DNA of 64,000 nt, taken from positions 1-64,000 of the forward strand of contig NZ_PVEO01000007.1 in NCBI RefSeq assembly GCF_002973595.1, in the 5' to 3' direction. The position numbers and the translations under genes were made by a program. Shown piece after piece: positions 27,613 through 37,561 of this stretch. This DNA is from Jejuia pallidilutea (lineage in GTDB: Bacteria; Bacteroidota; Bacteroidia; Flavobacteriales; Flavobacteriaceae). How positions within the stretch are numbered: position 1 is the stretch's first letter; each line of letters opens with the position of its first letter. The notes under the pieces are model-generated. The model had not been told where the DNA came from, made no database searches, and worked only from the letters and a program-made list of their open reading frames with translations.

Positions 27613-27942
27613 ATGATTGTAGTTTTTAAATATTTAGTTCCAAAGGGTTACACTGGTATTTCAATATATCCGTTTATTATCCTAAATAATAGGGCGATAT
27701 TATCTAGTAAAACCCTTATAAACCATGAGAAAATTCATTTAAGGCAACAGCTAGAATTATTGGTAGTTCCGTTTTATTTATGGTACGTCTTAGAATTTTT
27801 AATAAGGCTTGTGCACTACAAAAATTGGGATAAAGCTTACCTAAATATTTCTTTTGAAAGAGAAGCTTATACAAAAGAGTTTGATTTTGAATATTTTAAA
27901 CACCGCAAGTTTTGGAGTTTCATAAAGTATATTTGCAAGTAA
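27613..27942 (+). CDS. Conserved hypothetical protein with HExxH motif
   Basis: 109 aa. HEKIH at 38-42 has the form of a zincin active site, followed by an aromatic-rich hydrophobic stretch at about 49-67. FEREAYTKEFDF near 84 provides an acidic residue that could be a third ligand. The whole is short for a protease. The stop codon overlaps the ATG of the next gene (TAATG), implying coupling with the PLP enzyme. Activity not established; conserved size and context suggest a real gene. Confidence 0.72.
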   Translation: MIVVFKYLVPKGYTGISIYPFIILNNRAILSSKTLINHEKIHLRQQLELLVVPFYLWYVLEFLIRLVHYKNWDKAYLNISFEREAYTKEFDFEYFKHRKFWSFIKYICK

Positions 27943-28856
27943 TGAATTTCGATTTTGAAAAAACTAGTAATCAACACATTGCACTTCCTAAGAAAAGTGG
28001 TGTGGAATTGTTAATAAAGCGTGAAGACCAATTGCATGCGTTTGTGTCTGGAAATAAATACCGAAAGTTAAAATACAACTTAAAGGAGGCAGAACAATTA
28101 GGCTTTAAAACCTTGCTAACCTTTGGTGGCGCTTTTTCTAACCATATAGCTGCTGTAGCTTCAGCAGGTTACATTTTAGGCTTTAAAACAATAGGTGTTA
28201 TTAGGGGTGAAGAGCTTTATGGCGAAATAGAACACAATCCAACATTGCGATTTGCACGAGACCATGGCATGCAATTTAAATTTGTACCTCGTGATGTTTA
28301 TCGCGAAAAAACTTCTGAAGGATTCTTAAATGAATTGAAGCAAGAATTTAAAGATTTTTATCTTATACCCGAAGGAGGTACAAATTCGTTGGCTGTAAAA
28401 GGGTGCGAAGAAATACTTAGTGAAGACGATAAAAATTTTGATGTTGTATGTTGTGCTGTTGGCACAGGGGGAACAATTTCTGGACTTATTAACTCTTCAA
28501 AACCTAGTCAACAAATTTTAGGATTTCCAGCACTAAAAGGTTCGTTTTTACATGAAGATATTAGTAAATTTGTTGCTAAAAGCAATTGGAATTTAATAAC
28601 CGATTATCATTTTGGAGGCTATGCTAAAATAAATTCAGAATTAGTAAGGTTTTTAAATGCATTTAAGTCTGATAATGGCATACCTCTAGACCCTATTTAC
28701 ACTGGTAAAATGATGTATGGTATTTTCGATTTAATCAATAAAAATTATTTTCCAAGAGGTTCTAGAATATTAGCGATTCATACTGGAGGATTACAGGGCA
28801 TTAATGGAATGAATGCTTTTTTAAAGAAGAAAAAATTACCCTTAATACAAATTTAA
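27942..28856 (+). CDS. PLP-dependent enzyme of the D-cysteine desulfhydrase / ACC deaminase family
   Basis: 304 aa from the ATG at 27942; the frame opens earlier (27912) only with TTG. K39 in SGNKYRKLKYN is the expected PLP lysine, NPTLRFARDHG near 97-107 and GTGGTISG near 175 bind substrate and phosphate. Family members act on D-cysteine or 1-aminocyclopropane-1-carboxylate; which applies cannot be decided here. It overlaps both neighbours by 1 base (TAATG junctions), so it sits in a tight operon with the HExxH protein and the GH73 lipoprotein. Confidence 0.85.
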   Translation: MNFDFEKTSNQHIALPKKSGVELLIKREDQLHAFVSGNKYRKLKYNLKEAEQLGFKTLLTFGGAFSNHIAAVASAGYILGFKTIGVIRGEELYGEIEHNPTLRFARDHGMQFKFVPRDVYREKTSEGFLNELKQEFKDFYLIPEGGTNSLAVKGCEEILSEDDKNFDVVCCAVGTGGTISGLINSSKPSQQILGFPALKGSFLHEDISKFVAKSNWNLITDYHFGGYAKINSELVRFLNAFKSDNGIPLDPIYTGKMMYGIFDLINKNYFPRGSRILAIHTGGLQGINGMNAFLKKKKLPLIQI

Positions 28857-29647
28857 TGAAACAATTACTTTTTATCATATCGCTTAGTTTTTTTGTATTT
28901 AGTTGCGGTTCTAAAAAAACTGTAGTTACCAAAAAGTCTAAGAGGGAACAAACAGAAGCCGTTATTGTTGAAAAAAAGACACCAGAGAAAGAGGTGGAAA
29001 GTACAACAGCGCCTTCTGCATTAACTTCAACTGAAGCTTACATCGAAGCATATAAAGAGATTGCCCAAAAAGAAATGACCCTGTATAACATTCCTGCAAG
29101 TATTACTTTGGCACAAGGTATTTTAGAATCTGCTTCAGGAAAGGGACGCCTTTCTGTAGAGGCAAATAATCATTTTGGTATAAAATGTCACACCTGGACA
29201 GGAGCAAAAATTTATCATGATGATGATAAAAAAGGCGAATGTTTTAGAAAATATAATAGTGCAAAATATTCATTTAGAGATCATTCCCTGTTTTTAACAT
29301 CAAGAAAACGTTATGAAGGCCTGTTCGATTTAGATGTTTCAAATTATAAGGCTTGGGCTAAAGGGTTAAGAGCTGCAGGTTATGCTACAGATAAAAAATA
29401 TCCTCAAAAATTAATAGGTTTAATAGAACGTTACGAATTATATAAGTACGATGATGAGGTTTTAGGTTTAAATCCATCTAGACGTAAGTTTAATACAGAA
29501 GAAGAATACCTAGAGCATGTTGTTGCAAAAGGCGATACGTTATATAATATTTCTAAACGCTACAATACTAGTGTTGAAGCTATTAAAAATGCAAATAACA
29601 TAACTGGTTCCAATATAGCTATTGGGCAAGTGTTAAAAATAAAATAA
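28856..29647 (+). CDS. Peptidoglycan hydrolase: GH73 glucosaminidase with LysM, lipoprotein
   Basis: 263 aa. Lipoprotein signal ([17 protein letters not shown], Cys17), a Lys/Glu-rich spacer, then a GH73 domain at about 60-195 with the catalytic Glu near 91 in [10 protein letters not shown] and [10 protein letters not shown] LysM module at about 216-262 ([16 protein letters not shown]) binds glycan. It should cut between GlcNAc and MurNAc in the periplasm while tethered to the membrane. The start overlaps the previous stop by one base. hemL follows 11 bp later. Confidence 0.92.
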   Translation: MKQLLFIISLSFFVFSCGSKKTVVTKKSKREQTEAVIVEKKTPEKEVESTTAPSALTSTEAYIEAYKEIAQKEMTLYNIPASITLAQGILESASGKGRLSVEANNHFGIKCHTWTGAKIYHDDDKKGECFRKYNSAKYSFRDHSLFLTSRKRYEGLFDLDVSNYKAWAKGLRAAGYATDKKYPQKLIGLIERYELYKYDDEVLGLNPSRRKFNTEEEYLEHVVAKGDTLYNISKRYNTSVEAIKNANNITGSNIAIGQVLKIK

Positions 29648-29658
29648 AAATATACTAT

Positions 29659-30945
29659 ATGATTTATAAACGCAGTAGCGCATTATTTGCTGAAGCGGAA
29701 AAGGTAATTCCAGGGGGCGTAAATTCTCCAGTTAGGGCTTTTAAAGGTGTTGGTGGAACCCCAATTTTTGTTAAGGAAGCAAAAGGTGCTTATTTGTATG
29801 ATGAAGATGGCAACCGTTTAATAGATTACATAAATTCTTGGGGACCTATGATTTTAGGGCATGCCCATGAACCTGTAGTTAACGCGGTAGTTGAAAAAGC
29901 AAAAAAAGGAACATCATTTGGGATGCCAACCGAAATTGAGACAAAAATAGCAGAATTAGCAGTTTCAATGGTGCCTCATATTGATAAAATCCGCTTTGTA
30001 AATTCGGGAACCGAAGCGTGTATGAGTGCCATTCGTTTGGCACGCGGTTTTACAGGAAAAGATAAAATTATAAAATTTGCAGGATGTTATCATGGACATT
30101 CAGACTCTTTTTTAATTCAAGCAGGGAGTGGTGCTAGCACGTTTGGTACACCCAATAGCCCTGGAGTAACCCAAGGTACAGCTAAAGACACCTTGTTGGC
30201 AAATTATAATGATATTGATAGTGTGGCAGAACTTGTTGGTGCCAATAAAAATGAAATAGCTTGCATTATTATAGAGCCTGTTGCTGGAAATATGGGGTGT
30301 ATTCCCCAAAAAGGAAATTTTCTTAAAGAACTACGGTTAATATGTGATGCAAATAATATTTTATTGGTTTTTGATGAGGTAATGACAGGTTTTAGGTTAG
30401 CCAAAGGAGGGGCACAAGAGTTGTACGGTATTCATGCCGATATTGTTTGTTTTGGTAAGGTAATTGGCGGGGGGCTTCCTGTTGGGGCTTTTGCAGCTCG
30501 AAATGAAATTATGAATTATTTGGCACCTGAGGGGCCAGTGTATCAGGCTGGGACTTTAAGTGGTAATCCGTTAGCAATGGCAGCAGGCTTAGCAATGTTA
30601 TCTGAGCTAAATGCTGATGGTGAGGTATTTAAACGTTTAGCCGAAAAAACGGAATATTTGCATAAAGGGATGTTTAAGGTATTGAATGATAACGGTATTG
30701 CCCACACAATTAATAGAGTGGGTTCTATGATTTCAGTACATTTTGCTAAAGATGAAGTTTTTGATTTTTCAACTGCAGCAAAAGGCAACAACGATACCTT
30801 TAAAGCTTTTTTTCATGGCATGTTAAGCCATGGTATCTACATAGCGCCAAGTGCTTTTGAAACATGGTTTCTCACAGATGCGCTAACCTACGAGGATTTA
30901 GATTATACTATTAATGCAGTACATAAAGTAGCAAAGACATTGTAA
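29659..30945 (+). CDS. hemL: Glutamate-1-semialdehyde 2,1-aminomutase
   Basis: 428 aa. The N-terminus has [18 protein letters not shown], typical of GSA aminomutase. The PLP lysine is K267 in [21 protein letters not shown] near 145 and FDEVMTGFR near 235 complete the class-III aminotransferase active site. It makes 5-aminolevulinate for heme in the C5 pathway. Last gene of the 27613-30945 run, ending at a bidirectional terminator. Confidence 0.95.
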   Translation: MIYKRSSALFAEAEKVIPGGVNSPVRAFKGVGGTPIFVKEAKGAYLYDEDGNRLIDYINSWGPMILGHAHEPVVNAVVEKAKKGTSFGMPTEIETKIAELAVSMVPHIDKIRFVNSGTEACMSAIRLARGFTGKDKIIKFAGCYHGHSDSFLIQAGSGASTFGTPNSPGVTQGTAKDTLLANYNDIDSVAELVGANKNEIACIIIEPVAGNMGCIPQKGNFLKELRLICDANNILLVFDEVMTGFRLAKGGAQELYGIHADIVCFGKVIGGGLPVGAFAARNEIMNYLAPEGPVYQAGTLSGNPLAMAAGLAMLSELNADGEVFKRLAEKTEYLHKGMFKVLNDNGIAHTINRVGSMISVHFAKDEVFDFSTAAKGNNDTFKAFFHGMLSHGIYIAPSAFETWFLTDALTYEDLDYTINAVHKVAKTL

Positions 30946-30981
30946 AAAAAAGAAGCATCGCGCCAGGGCGCGATGCTTCTT
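30946..30981. terminator. Bidirectional terminator between hemL and the convergent gene
   Basis: AAGAAGCATCGCGCC (30950-30964) pairs perfectly with GGCGCGATGCTTCTT (30967-30981). On the minus strand it is followed by T8; on the plus strand the T-run is poor. Confidence 0.88.
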
Positions 30982-31022
30982 AATCAAAAAAATCACTAAA
31001 CTAAATAAAACTCAAACTCTAT

Positions 31023-31469
31023 TTATGCTTTTTTACGATCACGCTTTTTCTTGTCTTTACCTTTCATTTTAGATTGTCTTTTGGCCATAGACTTTTCCCA
31101 TTTGGCGTATTGTTCATCATTTAATATTTTTTTCATTTTAGCCTTAACCTCAATTTTGTGGTCCAACATTTTATTTGCCATAGCTAAACGTTCTTCTTTT
31201 GTAGGTTTAGCTGCATCACCACTTTCTCTTTTAGCTTTTCTTTCCGCCATTTGAGTTTTTCGCATTTTGGCGTTCTCTAAATTTATTTTATAAATATCAT
31301 CTTGTTGTGATGCATTTAAATCTAAGGCTAAAGTCATTTTTTTCGTTTGTAACGTAGCGATTTCCTCTGGTTCTAAATCCATCATCGCTTTTCTGTTTCT
31401 CTCGGGGCCTTGAGCATTTGTAATTTGAATTGTACAAACAGCAAGGGCTATCATTATTAATTTTTTCAT
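31023..31469 (-). CDS. Periplasmic Spy/CpxP-like helical protein
   Basis: 148 aa with a signal peptide (MKKLIMIALAVCTIQITNAQG). The mature part is helical and very rich in Met, Lys and Glu. LNASQQDDIYKI near 52-63 and LNDEQYAKWEKSM near 115-127 fit the repeated LTxxQ-type motif of Spy/CpxP-like or DUF4890 proteins. The tail is strongly basic. Probably a small periplasmic protein; role unknown. Terminated by the shared hairpin at 30950. Confidence 0.72.
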   Translation of the reverse strand: MKKLIMIALAVCTIQITNAQGPERNRKAMMDLEPEEIATLQTKKMTLALDLNASQQDDIYKINLENAKMRKTQMAERKAKRESGDAAKPTKEERLAMANKMLDHKIEVKAKMKKILNDEQYAKWEKSMAKRQSKMKGKDKKKRDRKKA

Positions 31470-31556
31470 GGTATAAAAATTTATGTTTATTTGGTGTTTG
31501 GACTACCAAAACAATTAATGGTTTAAAAGAAAGTTTAATTTTAACTAGGTATTAAC

Positions 31557-31588
31557 AAAAAAGGCTTCCGAATTGGAAGCCTTTTTTT
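31557..31588 (-). terminator. Terminator of the zinc metalloprotease gene
   Basis: AAAAAAGGCTTCC and GGAAGCCTTTTTT form a 13-bp stem with a GAATT loop. It works on either strand; here it follows the minus-strand protease gene. Confidence 0.88.
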
Positions 31589-31607
31589 GTGATGAATTAA
31601 GATGGGG

Positions 31608-34103
31608 TTATTGTGGGTCGAGAATAATATTAATCCTTTCAACTGCATCTTTTAGATGAATTCTGCTCATAGAATCTCTTCCTCCTAAACGAGAATTAAT
31701 TAATCGTTTTAAAGTGTTTAATTCTGCTCTAACTACAGCTCTTATGTCTGACTGACTTGTATTTACAGGTGTAAATTTAATGTATGACGAATTAGAGCTA
31801 GGCGATTTTGGTGTCTCTGCCGTCATTAAATATTCCAATCTGTCAATGTAAGCGCGTTGTAAATTACGTCTGTAGGTGTCTATGTTTTTGCCTGTGTTTA
31901 ATTCGCTCCAAATACCGTTTCTTAAATCACGCATCATTTCTGTAAGTGTGTAAGCATTATTTCCGTTTAATGATTCGTTTTCAATCATTCTAGCCATTTT
32001 GCCTAAACTTAAAATATTGCTTAAAGTTCTAGCTTGCATAGATCTTACACGTTCTACCGAACCAGAGTATTCAATTTTGTTAAAGATGTTCGTGTCTATT
32101 AACCATTCTGGTGTGTTAAACAACTGTTTGTTGATGAAGCTTAAACAATTTTTTTGATGTGCTTTGTCTACGTGGGTGTAAACAGCACCTTCTTGGTCTG
32201 CAGTTTTATAATCTTCGTAAACACCACCAATATTATTTGAAACATGACCCATATAACGGTTAAATTGAGAAATAACATGACCGTACATGTTTTTTAAATC
32301 TTTATAATCGTAGCCATCTTTGGTGGTCCATTCTATAAGTTTGGGTACTATTCTTTTTAGGTTTTTAATACCATAAGTACTGGCTAATATGGCATCGTCT
32401 CCTAAATCTTCGGTTTGCGAACTTGGGTCTACTACATCTCCAACTTGTTGGTGTCCAAACCTATACATAGGGTCGCCCGCATGTTCTAAAATCCAACTAT
32501 TTAAAATGTCTTTTTCAGCTTTGGCGCTTTTATCTAAAATAGGTCTGTACCCCCAAGAAATAGCATATTTATCATAAATACCTATGTTTGGAAATAAGGC
32601 AACGCCTTTATCTTCTGGCTGTGCTATATAATTAAAACGTGCATAATCCATAATGGAAGGTGCGGTTCCGTATTTTTTAGTGAATTCTGGGTTTCGTAAA
32701 TCTTCAACTTTATAAGCGGCACTACTCCCCATATTGTGTGGTAAGCCTAGGGTGTGACCAACTTCGTGAGAGGACACAAAACGAATTAGTTCGCCCATAA
32801 CTTCATCGCTAAACTCTGCAGTTCTAGCATCTGGGTTTGAGGCAGCAGTTTGAACGAAAAACCAGCCATTAACTAAACTCATCACGTTATGGTACCAATT
32901 TATATCTGATTCTAAAATTTCACCAGATCTTGGATCGCTTACATGAGGGCCATTAGCGTTTGGTATTGGCGATGCTAAATAACGAACCACCGAGTAGCGT
33001 ACGTCTTCTGGAGTCCACTCAGGATCTTCTTCAACCGTAGGAGGGTCTTTAGCAATTATTGCATTTTTAAAACCTGCAGCTTCAAAAGCTACTTGCCAAT
33101 CTTCAATGCCTAACTTAATATATTTACGCCATTTTTTTGGTGTTGCCCTATCAATATAATACACTATTTGTTTTTTGGGCTCAACCAATTCACCTCGTTT
33201 AAATTTTTCTATATCTTCATCTTTTACCTCAAGTCTCCATCGGTCTAAATATGTAACGGTCTCACTCTTTTGAGCTTCAGATCCATAATCTATTTGACTA
33301 CTGGTAAACCAGCCAACGCGCTCATCGAAATAACGACGCTTCATGGGTTCCTTTGGCAGTAACACCATAGAGTTGTTTATTTCAATTGAAATTGTTCCTG
33401 TACTTGCGTTAGATGGTGGTTCTGCGGCATTGTAAGTTTTTACATGGCGCGCTTCGATGTTTAAGGGATAGCTCTTTACAGATTCAATAAACGATTTACT
33501 ATCGTCTAATCTTGAAACCTTATAGCGTTTTCTGTATCTAGAACCTAAACCTAGGGCGTTTACGTCTTTTTCAAATAAATCGCTAACGTCTATAACAGTA
33601 GTTGTTGAGTCTTTGCTAAAAGCTTTTATAGGGAAAGTAAATAAAACTGGTTCGAAGTTAGAATTAACAACTGCTTCATGCACTGGTAAATCTTCATCAG
33701 CTACCACATTGTGAGACACCACTCTTAGGAGTATTTTTTTATCTTTCTTTTCCCAGCGTAATACTTGTGTATTTTCTTTTCCGCCTCCAAAACCAAGGCC
33801 ACTTGCTGTTTTGGCAATGCGCGTAACCATCAGCATTTCTCTGCCTAATAGCGAATCTGGAATTTCATAGAAATATGCATCATCTATTTTGTGCACATTA
33901 AACAGGCCTGTATCTGTTTTGGCTTCTTTGGTTATAACCTTGTCGTAAGGTTGAATTTCGTTGCTTTTGGATTTTTTTGGTGCTGCATTTGCCGTCGTAG
34001 CTGCTTTTTTATCAGCCTGAGCTTTTGCAGTTTTTTTTGAAGTGCCACAAGCAGTTAGTAAAAGCATTGCGGCAATACCTAGTACTTTAATGTAATTTTT
34101 CAC
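31608..34103 (-). CDS. Large zinc-dependent metalloprotease (DUF5117/DUF5118 type), lipoprotein
   Basis: 831 aa with a lipoprotein signal (lipobox LLTAC, Cys19) and a Lys/Ala-rich spacer. The extended metzincin zinc motif HEVGHTLGLPHN begins near residue 445, and PSIMDY near 490 fits the Met-turn. The N-terminal region with the TRIAKTASGLGFGGG segment and the C-terminal region are those of a protease family widespread in Bacteroidota. It should act on proteins in the envelope or at the surface; substrate unknown. It is monocistronic. Confidence 0.88.
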   Translation of the reverse strand: MKNYIKVLGIAAMLLLTACGTSKKTAKAQADKKAATTANAAPKKSKSNEIQPYDKVITKEAKTDTGLFNVHKIDDAYFYEIPDSLLGREMLMVTRIAKTASGLGFGGGKENTQVLRWEKKDKKILLRVVSHNVVADEDLPVHEAVVNSNFEPVLFTFPIKAFSKDSTTTVIDVSDLFEKDVNALGLGSRYRKRYKVSRLDDSKSFIESVKSYPLNIEARHVKTYNAAEPPSNASTGTISIEINNSMVLLPKEPMKRRYFDERVGWFTSSQIDYGSEAQKSETVTYLDRWRLEVKDEDIEKFKRGELVEPKKQIVYYIDRATPKKWRKYIKLGIEDWQVAFEAAGFKNAIIAKDPPTVEEDPEWTPEDVRYSVVRYLASPIPNANGPHVSDPRSGEILESDINWYHNVMSLVNGWFFVQTAASNPDARTAEFSDEVMGELIRFVSSHEVGHTLGLPHNMGSSAAYKVEDLRNPEFTKKYGTAPSIMDYARFNYIAQPEDKGVALFPNIGIYDKYAISWGYRPILDKSAKAEKDILNSWILEHAGDPMYRFGHQQVGDVVDPSSQTEDLGDDAILASTYGIKNLKRIVPKLIEWTTKDGYDYKDLKNMYGHVISQFNRYMGHVSNNIGGVYEDYKTADQEGAVYTHVDKAHQKNCLSFINKQLFNTPEWLIDTNIFNKIEYSGSVERVRSMQARTLSNILSLGKMARMIENESLNGNNAYTLTEMMRDLRNGIWSELNTGKNIDTYRRNLQRAYIDRLEYLMTAETPKSPSSNSSYIKFTPVNTSQSDIRAVVRAELNTLKRLINSRLGGRDSMSRIHLKDAVERINIILDPQ

Positions 34104-34245
34104 TATTAGTTTTTTTTAATTTTGGCCACTAAACTAATTATATTACCAATAATGATTGGTTTTAATACTGTAAAATTGGCAATATTTTAACGAAATAAAG
34201 TGGCTAAGTTTAGCGTAGAAAAAACAAGTTGTACAGCGATTTAAC

Positions 34246-35466
34246 TTACTTTAAAATTGGAATATTAAAAGCAATACCTGTTTGAAAATCTGGAGCATTA
34301 TTAACAAGTAAATCTTGGTTTAAAAATAGCGATAGTTTGTAGTTGCGTTTGCTGTAGGTATACACAATACTCCAATTAGATAATGCTTTGTAGAGCGTAG
34401 CTACGCCATTTTGCCAACCTCCATTAATTTCTCTCCATTTCCCAAGAAGTTTGTAGTAGCCTTCTTCGGCCTTTTTGTTAAAGCGAGACTGTATATGGTA
34501 GTTTATTCCAAAGGCGTTGTAGTTGCCTTTTTTAGTATATTTTGTAAATTCTATGTGTCCTTCAAGACTAGCAAGTAGGGAGTTGTTGCCTAAATCTATA
34601 TTGTTGTTTTTTAAGTTTATAAAATTTTTGTACAACACACTTGCGCCAACTCCAAAATTAAATTCGTTTTTGTTTTTAAGTGTAAGACTTTTAACACTGT
34701 TTAGTGATATACCATAATCTATTGATGTGTTGAATTTTGAAGTATTTATTCCTATGTGGTTTCCAAAATTAACATGTATGTGTTTTTCTTCATCTTTAAG
34801 AAATGATGGATAATAGAAATGATTGAATTCTAAACCACCTACAAAAAAGTCGTTAGCGTTTAGTTGAAGAGTTCTTCCGTTTCTATCTTGATATGAAAAG
34901 TTTACTTGGTTTAGTCCATAATAACGCCTTCCAAAAGGATCTTCCCCACCGGCAATGTTGGTATGAAACCACTCTATTGTCTCATCGCTAGTAAATAAGG
35001 AAAAAGGATGTTTCCCTTTTGTTATTAAATACGTGCGAATTGTAAGCCCAAATTCGTGCTGGTTAGAAATTGCGAAGTTATAGTTAGCACGAAACTCTTT
35101 AATAACTGCATCAATTACAATATTTATATAATCTGCAGGTGTTGTTTCTTGATTGATAAAATTAAAAGGTCTATCGTGCCATTTTATTTCGCTTAAACGC
35201 GCTCTAACTTCTGGGTTTTTAGGGAAATAAGCTTCTACATAAGGATGAAATGTATTACCACTAGTATAGTTTAATGAAAATGTTGAAGATTTGGGAGGGC
35301 TAATTTTAAAGTTTTGATTTATACGGGCGCTAAAAATCCCAAAATGATGTGTGGATAAAATACTGGGCCTTTCTATACCGTTTTTAAAAACTAAATTGTC
35401 TTTTTCTTGTGCATTAAAAGAAAGATTAAATAGTAAGTAAAAAAGTAAAAGGATTTTTTTAAGCAT
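34246..35466 (-). CDS. Predicted outer-membrane beta-barrel protein, unknown function
   Basis: 406 aa with a signal peptide (MLKKILLLFYLLFNLSFNAQ). The mature chain has alternating polar/apolar stretches with many aromatic residues and ends in GIAFNIPILK, as in a barrel strand. There is a distinct conserved-looking segment (GGEDPFGRRYYGLNQVNFSY) near 175. I do not recognise the family with certainty. A single gene between the protease and lysS. Confidence 0.68.
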   Translation of the reverse strand: MLKKILLLFYLLFNLSFNAQEKDNLVFKNGIERPSILSTHHFGIFSARINQNFKISPPKSSTFSLNYTSGNTFHPYVEAYFPKNPEVRARLSEIKWHDRPFNFINQETTPADYINIVIDAVIKEFRANYNFAISNQHEFGLTIRTYLITKGKHPFSLFTSDETIEWFHTNIAGGEDPFGRRYYGLNQVNFSYQDRNGRTLQLNANDFFVGGLEFNHFYYPSFLKDEEKHIHVNFGNHIGINTSKFNTSIDYGISLNSVKSLTLKNKNEFNFGVGASVLYKNFINLKNNNIDLGNNSLLASLEGHIEFTKYTKKGNYNAFGINYHIQSRFNKKAEEGYYKLLGKWREINGGWQNGVATLYKALSNWSIVYTYSKRNYKLSLFLNQDLLVNNAPDFQTGIAFNIPILK

Positions 35467-35772
35467 TGCGCAAATATAAAATATTTAAAAGGTTGTTTTA
35501 TTTCTGGTTGTTTAATTAGCCCAAAACCTTGTGGGTTAAACTATAAGGTTTTAAATACATCATAAAAGCAACTAAACGTAATGCTAAAACCTTAAAGAAG
35601 TCTTAAAAAAGGGTTTATACTAGTTAAACATTTCTAAATAGAAGTAAGGAATTGGAAATTTTGTCGTCTATTTGTATAAGTTTAGTTTAAAACAAGTTTA
35701 GTTTAGATTAGTTTAGTTAAAAGAAAAGCCGGTAGTTAAAAACTATCGGCTTTATTTTTTGTTTTCTTTTAG
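35467..35772. other. Intergenic region before the barrel-protein gene
   Basis: 306 bp between lysS (3' end) and the start of the barrel-protein gene, both on the minus strand. It holds the lysS terminator and, at about 35683-35720, an AT-rich imperfect tandem of TTTAGTTTA-like units. No ORF or RNA gene seen. Confidence 0.5.
35725..35760 (-). terminator. Terminator of lysS
   Basis: AAAGCCGGTAGTT pairs with AACTATCGGCTTT (one G-T pair). T-rich sequence follows on both strands. Confidence 0.82.
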
Positions 35773-37464
35773 CTAAATTTTTTCTACAAAAAGGCCATCA
35801 TTTGTTTTTTCAACTTTAGCTAAACTGTTTTTAGTGAGTTCTTTAATTGATTTATCCCACTTTTTGTTTGATAAACCAGATTGAGATTTTAATGCTGCTA
35901 ATTCTAATTTTTCAGCTTTATTTAATATTTCTAGAATTGCTTTTGCATCATCGCTAATGGCTAGAGGTTTTTTCTCTGGTTTCATTTGCGGAAAGAACAG
36001 CACTTCTTGAATAGATTGGTTATTGGTTAAAAACATAATTAATCGGTCCATACCAATTCCCATGCCTGAAGTTGGAGGCATGCCATATTCCAAAGCACGT
36101 AAAAAATCGTAATCTATAGTTGCTGTAGCTTCATCATCGCCTTTTTTAGCCAATTCTAATTGGTGTTCAAAACGTTCGCGCTGGTCTATTGGATCGTTTA
36201 GCTCACTGTAGGCGTTAGCAATTTCTTTCCCACAAACCATTAATTCAAAACGCTCTGTTAATTCAGGGTTTTCACGGTGTTCTTTACATAAAGGGCTCAT
36301 TTCCTTTGGGTAGTCTGTAATAAATGTAGGCTGTATATAGTTGCCTTCGCATTTTTCGCCAAAAATCTCATCGATCAACTTGCCTTTGCCCATGGTATCG
36401 TCTACTTCAATACCTAAATCTTTAGCAGCTTGACGAATTTCAGCTTCTGTTTTTCCTGTAATATCAAAGCCAGTAAAATGCTTAATAGAGTCTGCCATTG
36501 TTACCCTTGGGTATGGTGCTTTAAAATCTATTTCGTGTTTGCCAAATGTGGCTTTAGTAGTACCGTTTACGGCAATAGCACAATGCTCTAAAAGTTGCTC
36601 GCAAAAATCCATCATCCAGTTGTAGTCTTTATAAGCTACATAAATTTCCATAGCTGTAAACTCTGGATTGTGGGTACGGTCCATTCCTTCGTTTCTAAAG
36701 TTCTTAGAAAATTCGTAAACACCATCAAAACCACCAACAATTAGGCGTTTAAGGTACAGCTCGTTCGCTATTCGCATGTATAAAGGAATATCTAAGGAAT
36801 TGTGATGTGTAATAAATGGGCGAGCCGCAGCACCACCAGCAATAGGTTGTAAAACAGGAGTTTCTACTTCAAAATAACCTGCATCGTTAAAAAACTGGCG
36901 CATGGCATTGAATAGCTTGGTACGCTTAACAAACACGTCCTTAACATGTGGGTTTACTACTAAATCTGCATAACGTTGCCGGTAACGCTGTTCTGGGTCG
37001 GTAAACGCATCATGAACTTTTCCTTCTGCATCTACGCGAGGTTGTGGTAATGGTTTCAATGCCTTACTCAACAACGTAAAATCTTTTACCATTACGGTTT
37101 TTTCGCCTACTTTGGTTTTAAAAAGTTCACCTTCAATACCAATAAAATCACCAATATCTAGAAGCTTTTTATAAACCTCGTTATACTTGCTTTTATCTGC
37201 TCCAGTACAAATTTCATCACGGTTAAAGTATACCTGAATTCTACCTTCGCTATCTTGTAGTTCTGCAAAACTAGCGCTTCCTTGAATTCTACGCGACATT
37301 AATCTACCAGCAATAACAACGGTTTTACCTTCTTCAAAATTATGTTTTATATCTTTTGAAGTTTGTGCTACAGGATATAAATCTGCGGGATAAGGATTAA
37401 TGCCTAAGTCTCTTAATTTTGCGAGTTTTTCGCGTCTTACCAATTCTTGTTCTGAAAGCTGCAT
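35773..37464 (-). CDS. lysS: Lysyl-tRNA synthetase, class II
   Basis: 563 aa. N-terminal OB-fold anticodon-binding domain (about 40-150), then the class II core with motif 2 around FRNEGMDRTHNPEFT near 255-270 and motif 3 around GMGIGMDRLIMFL near 475. A C-terminal extension of about 65 residues after the core (EKKPLAISDDAKAIL...) is beyond the usual ~500-aa length but common in Flavobacteriia. It charges tRNA-Lys. Single gene with its own terminator. Confidence 0.95.
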   Translation of the reverse strand: MQLSEQELVRREKLAKLRDLGINPYPADLYPVAQTSKDIKHNFEEGKTVVIAGRLMSRRIQGSASFAELQDSEGRIQVYFNRDEICTGADKSKYNEVYKKLLDIGDFIGIEGELFKTKVGEKTVMVKDFTLLSKALKPLPQPRVDAEGKVHDAFTDPEQRYRQRYADLVVNPHVKDVFVKRTKLFNAMRQFFNDAGYFEVETPVLQPIAGGAAARPFITHHNSLDIPLYMRIANELYLKRLIVGGFDGVYEFSKNFRNEGMDRTHNPEFTAMEIYVAYKDYNWMMDFCEQLLEHCAIAVNGTTKATFGKHEIDFKAPYPRVTMADSIKHFTGFDITGKTEAEIRQAAKDLGIEVDDTMGKGKLIDEIFGEKCEGNYIQPTFITDYPKEMSPLCKEHRENPELTERFELMVCGKEIANAYSELNDPIDQRERFEHQLELAKKGDDEATATIDYDFLRALEYGMPPTSGMGIGMDRLIMFLTNNQSIQEVLFFPQMKPEKKPLAISDDAKAILEILNKAEKLELAALKSQSGLSNKKWDKSIKELTKNSLAKVEKTNDGLFVEKI

Positions 37465-37561
37465 GCTATTTTATTTAAAGCTGCAAAATTACATTATTTA
37501 ACAGAATAAGCGCAAAAAAACCGTTAGGTTTTACAAACGTAGCGGCTTAGTTTGCCAATGT

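Noticed and set aside
35683-35720. Imperfect TTTAGTTTA tandem repeat
   Set aside because: Short, AT-rich and irregular; compatible with low-complexity intergenic DNA.
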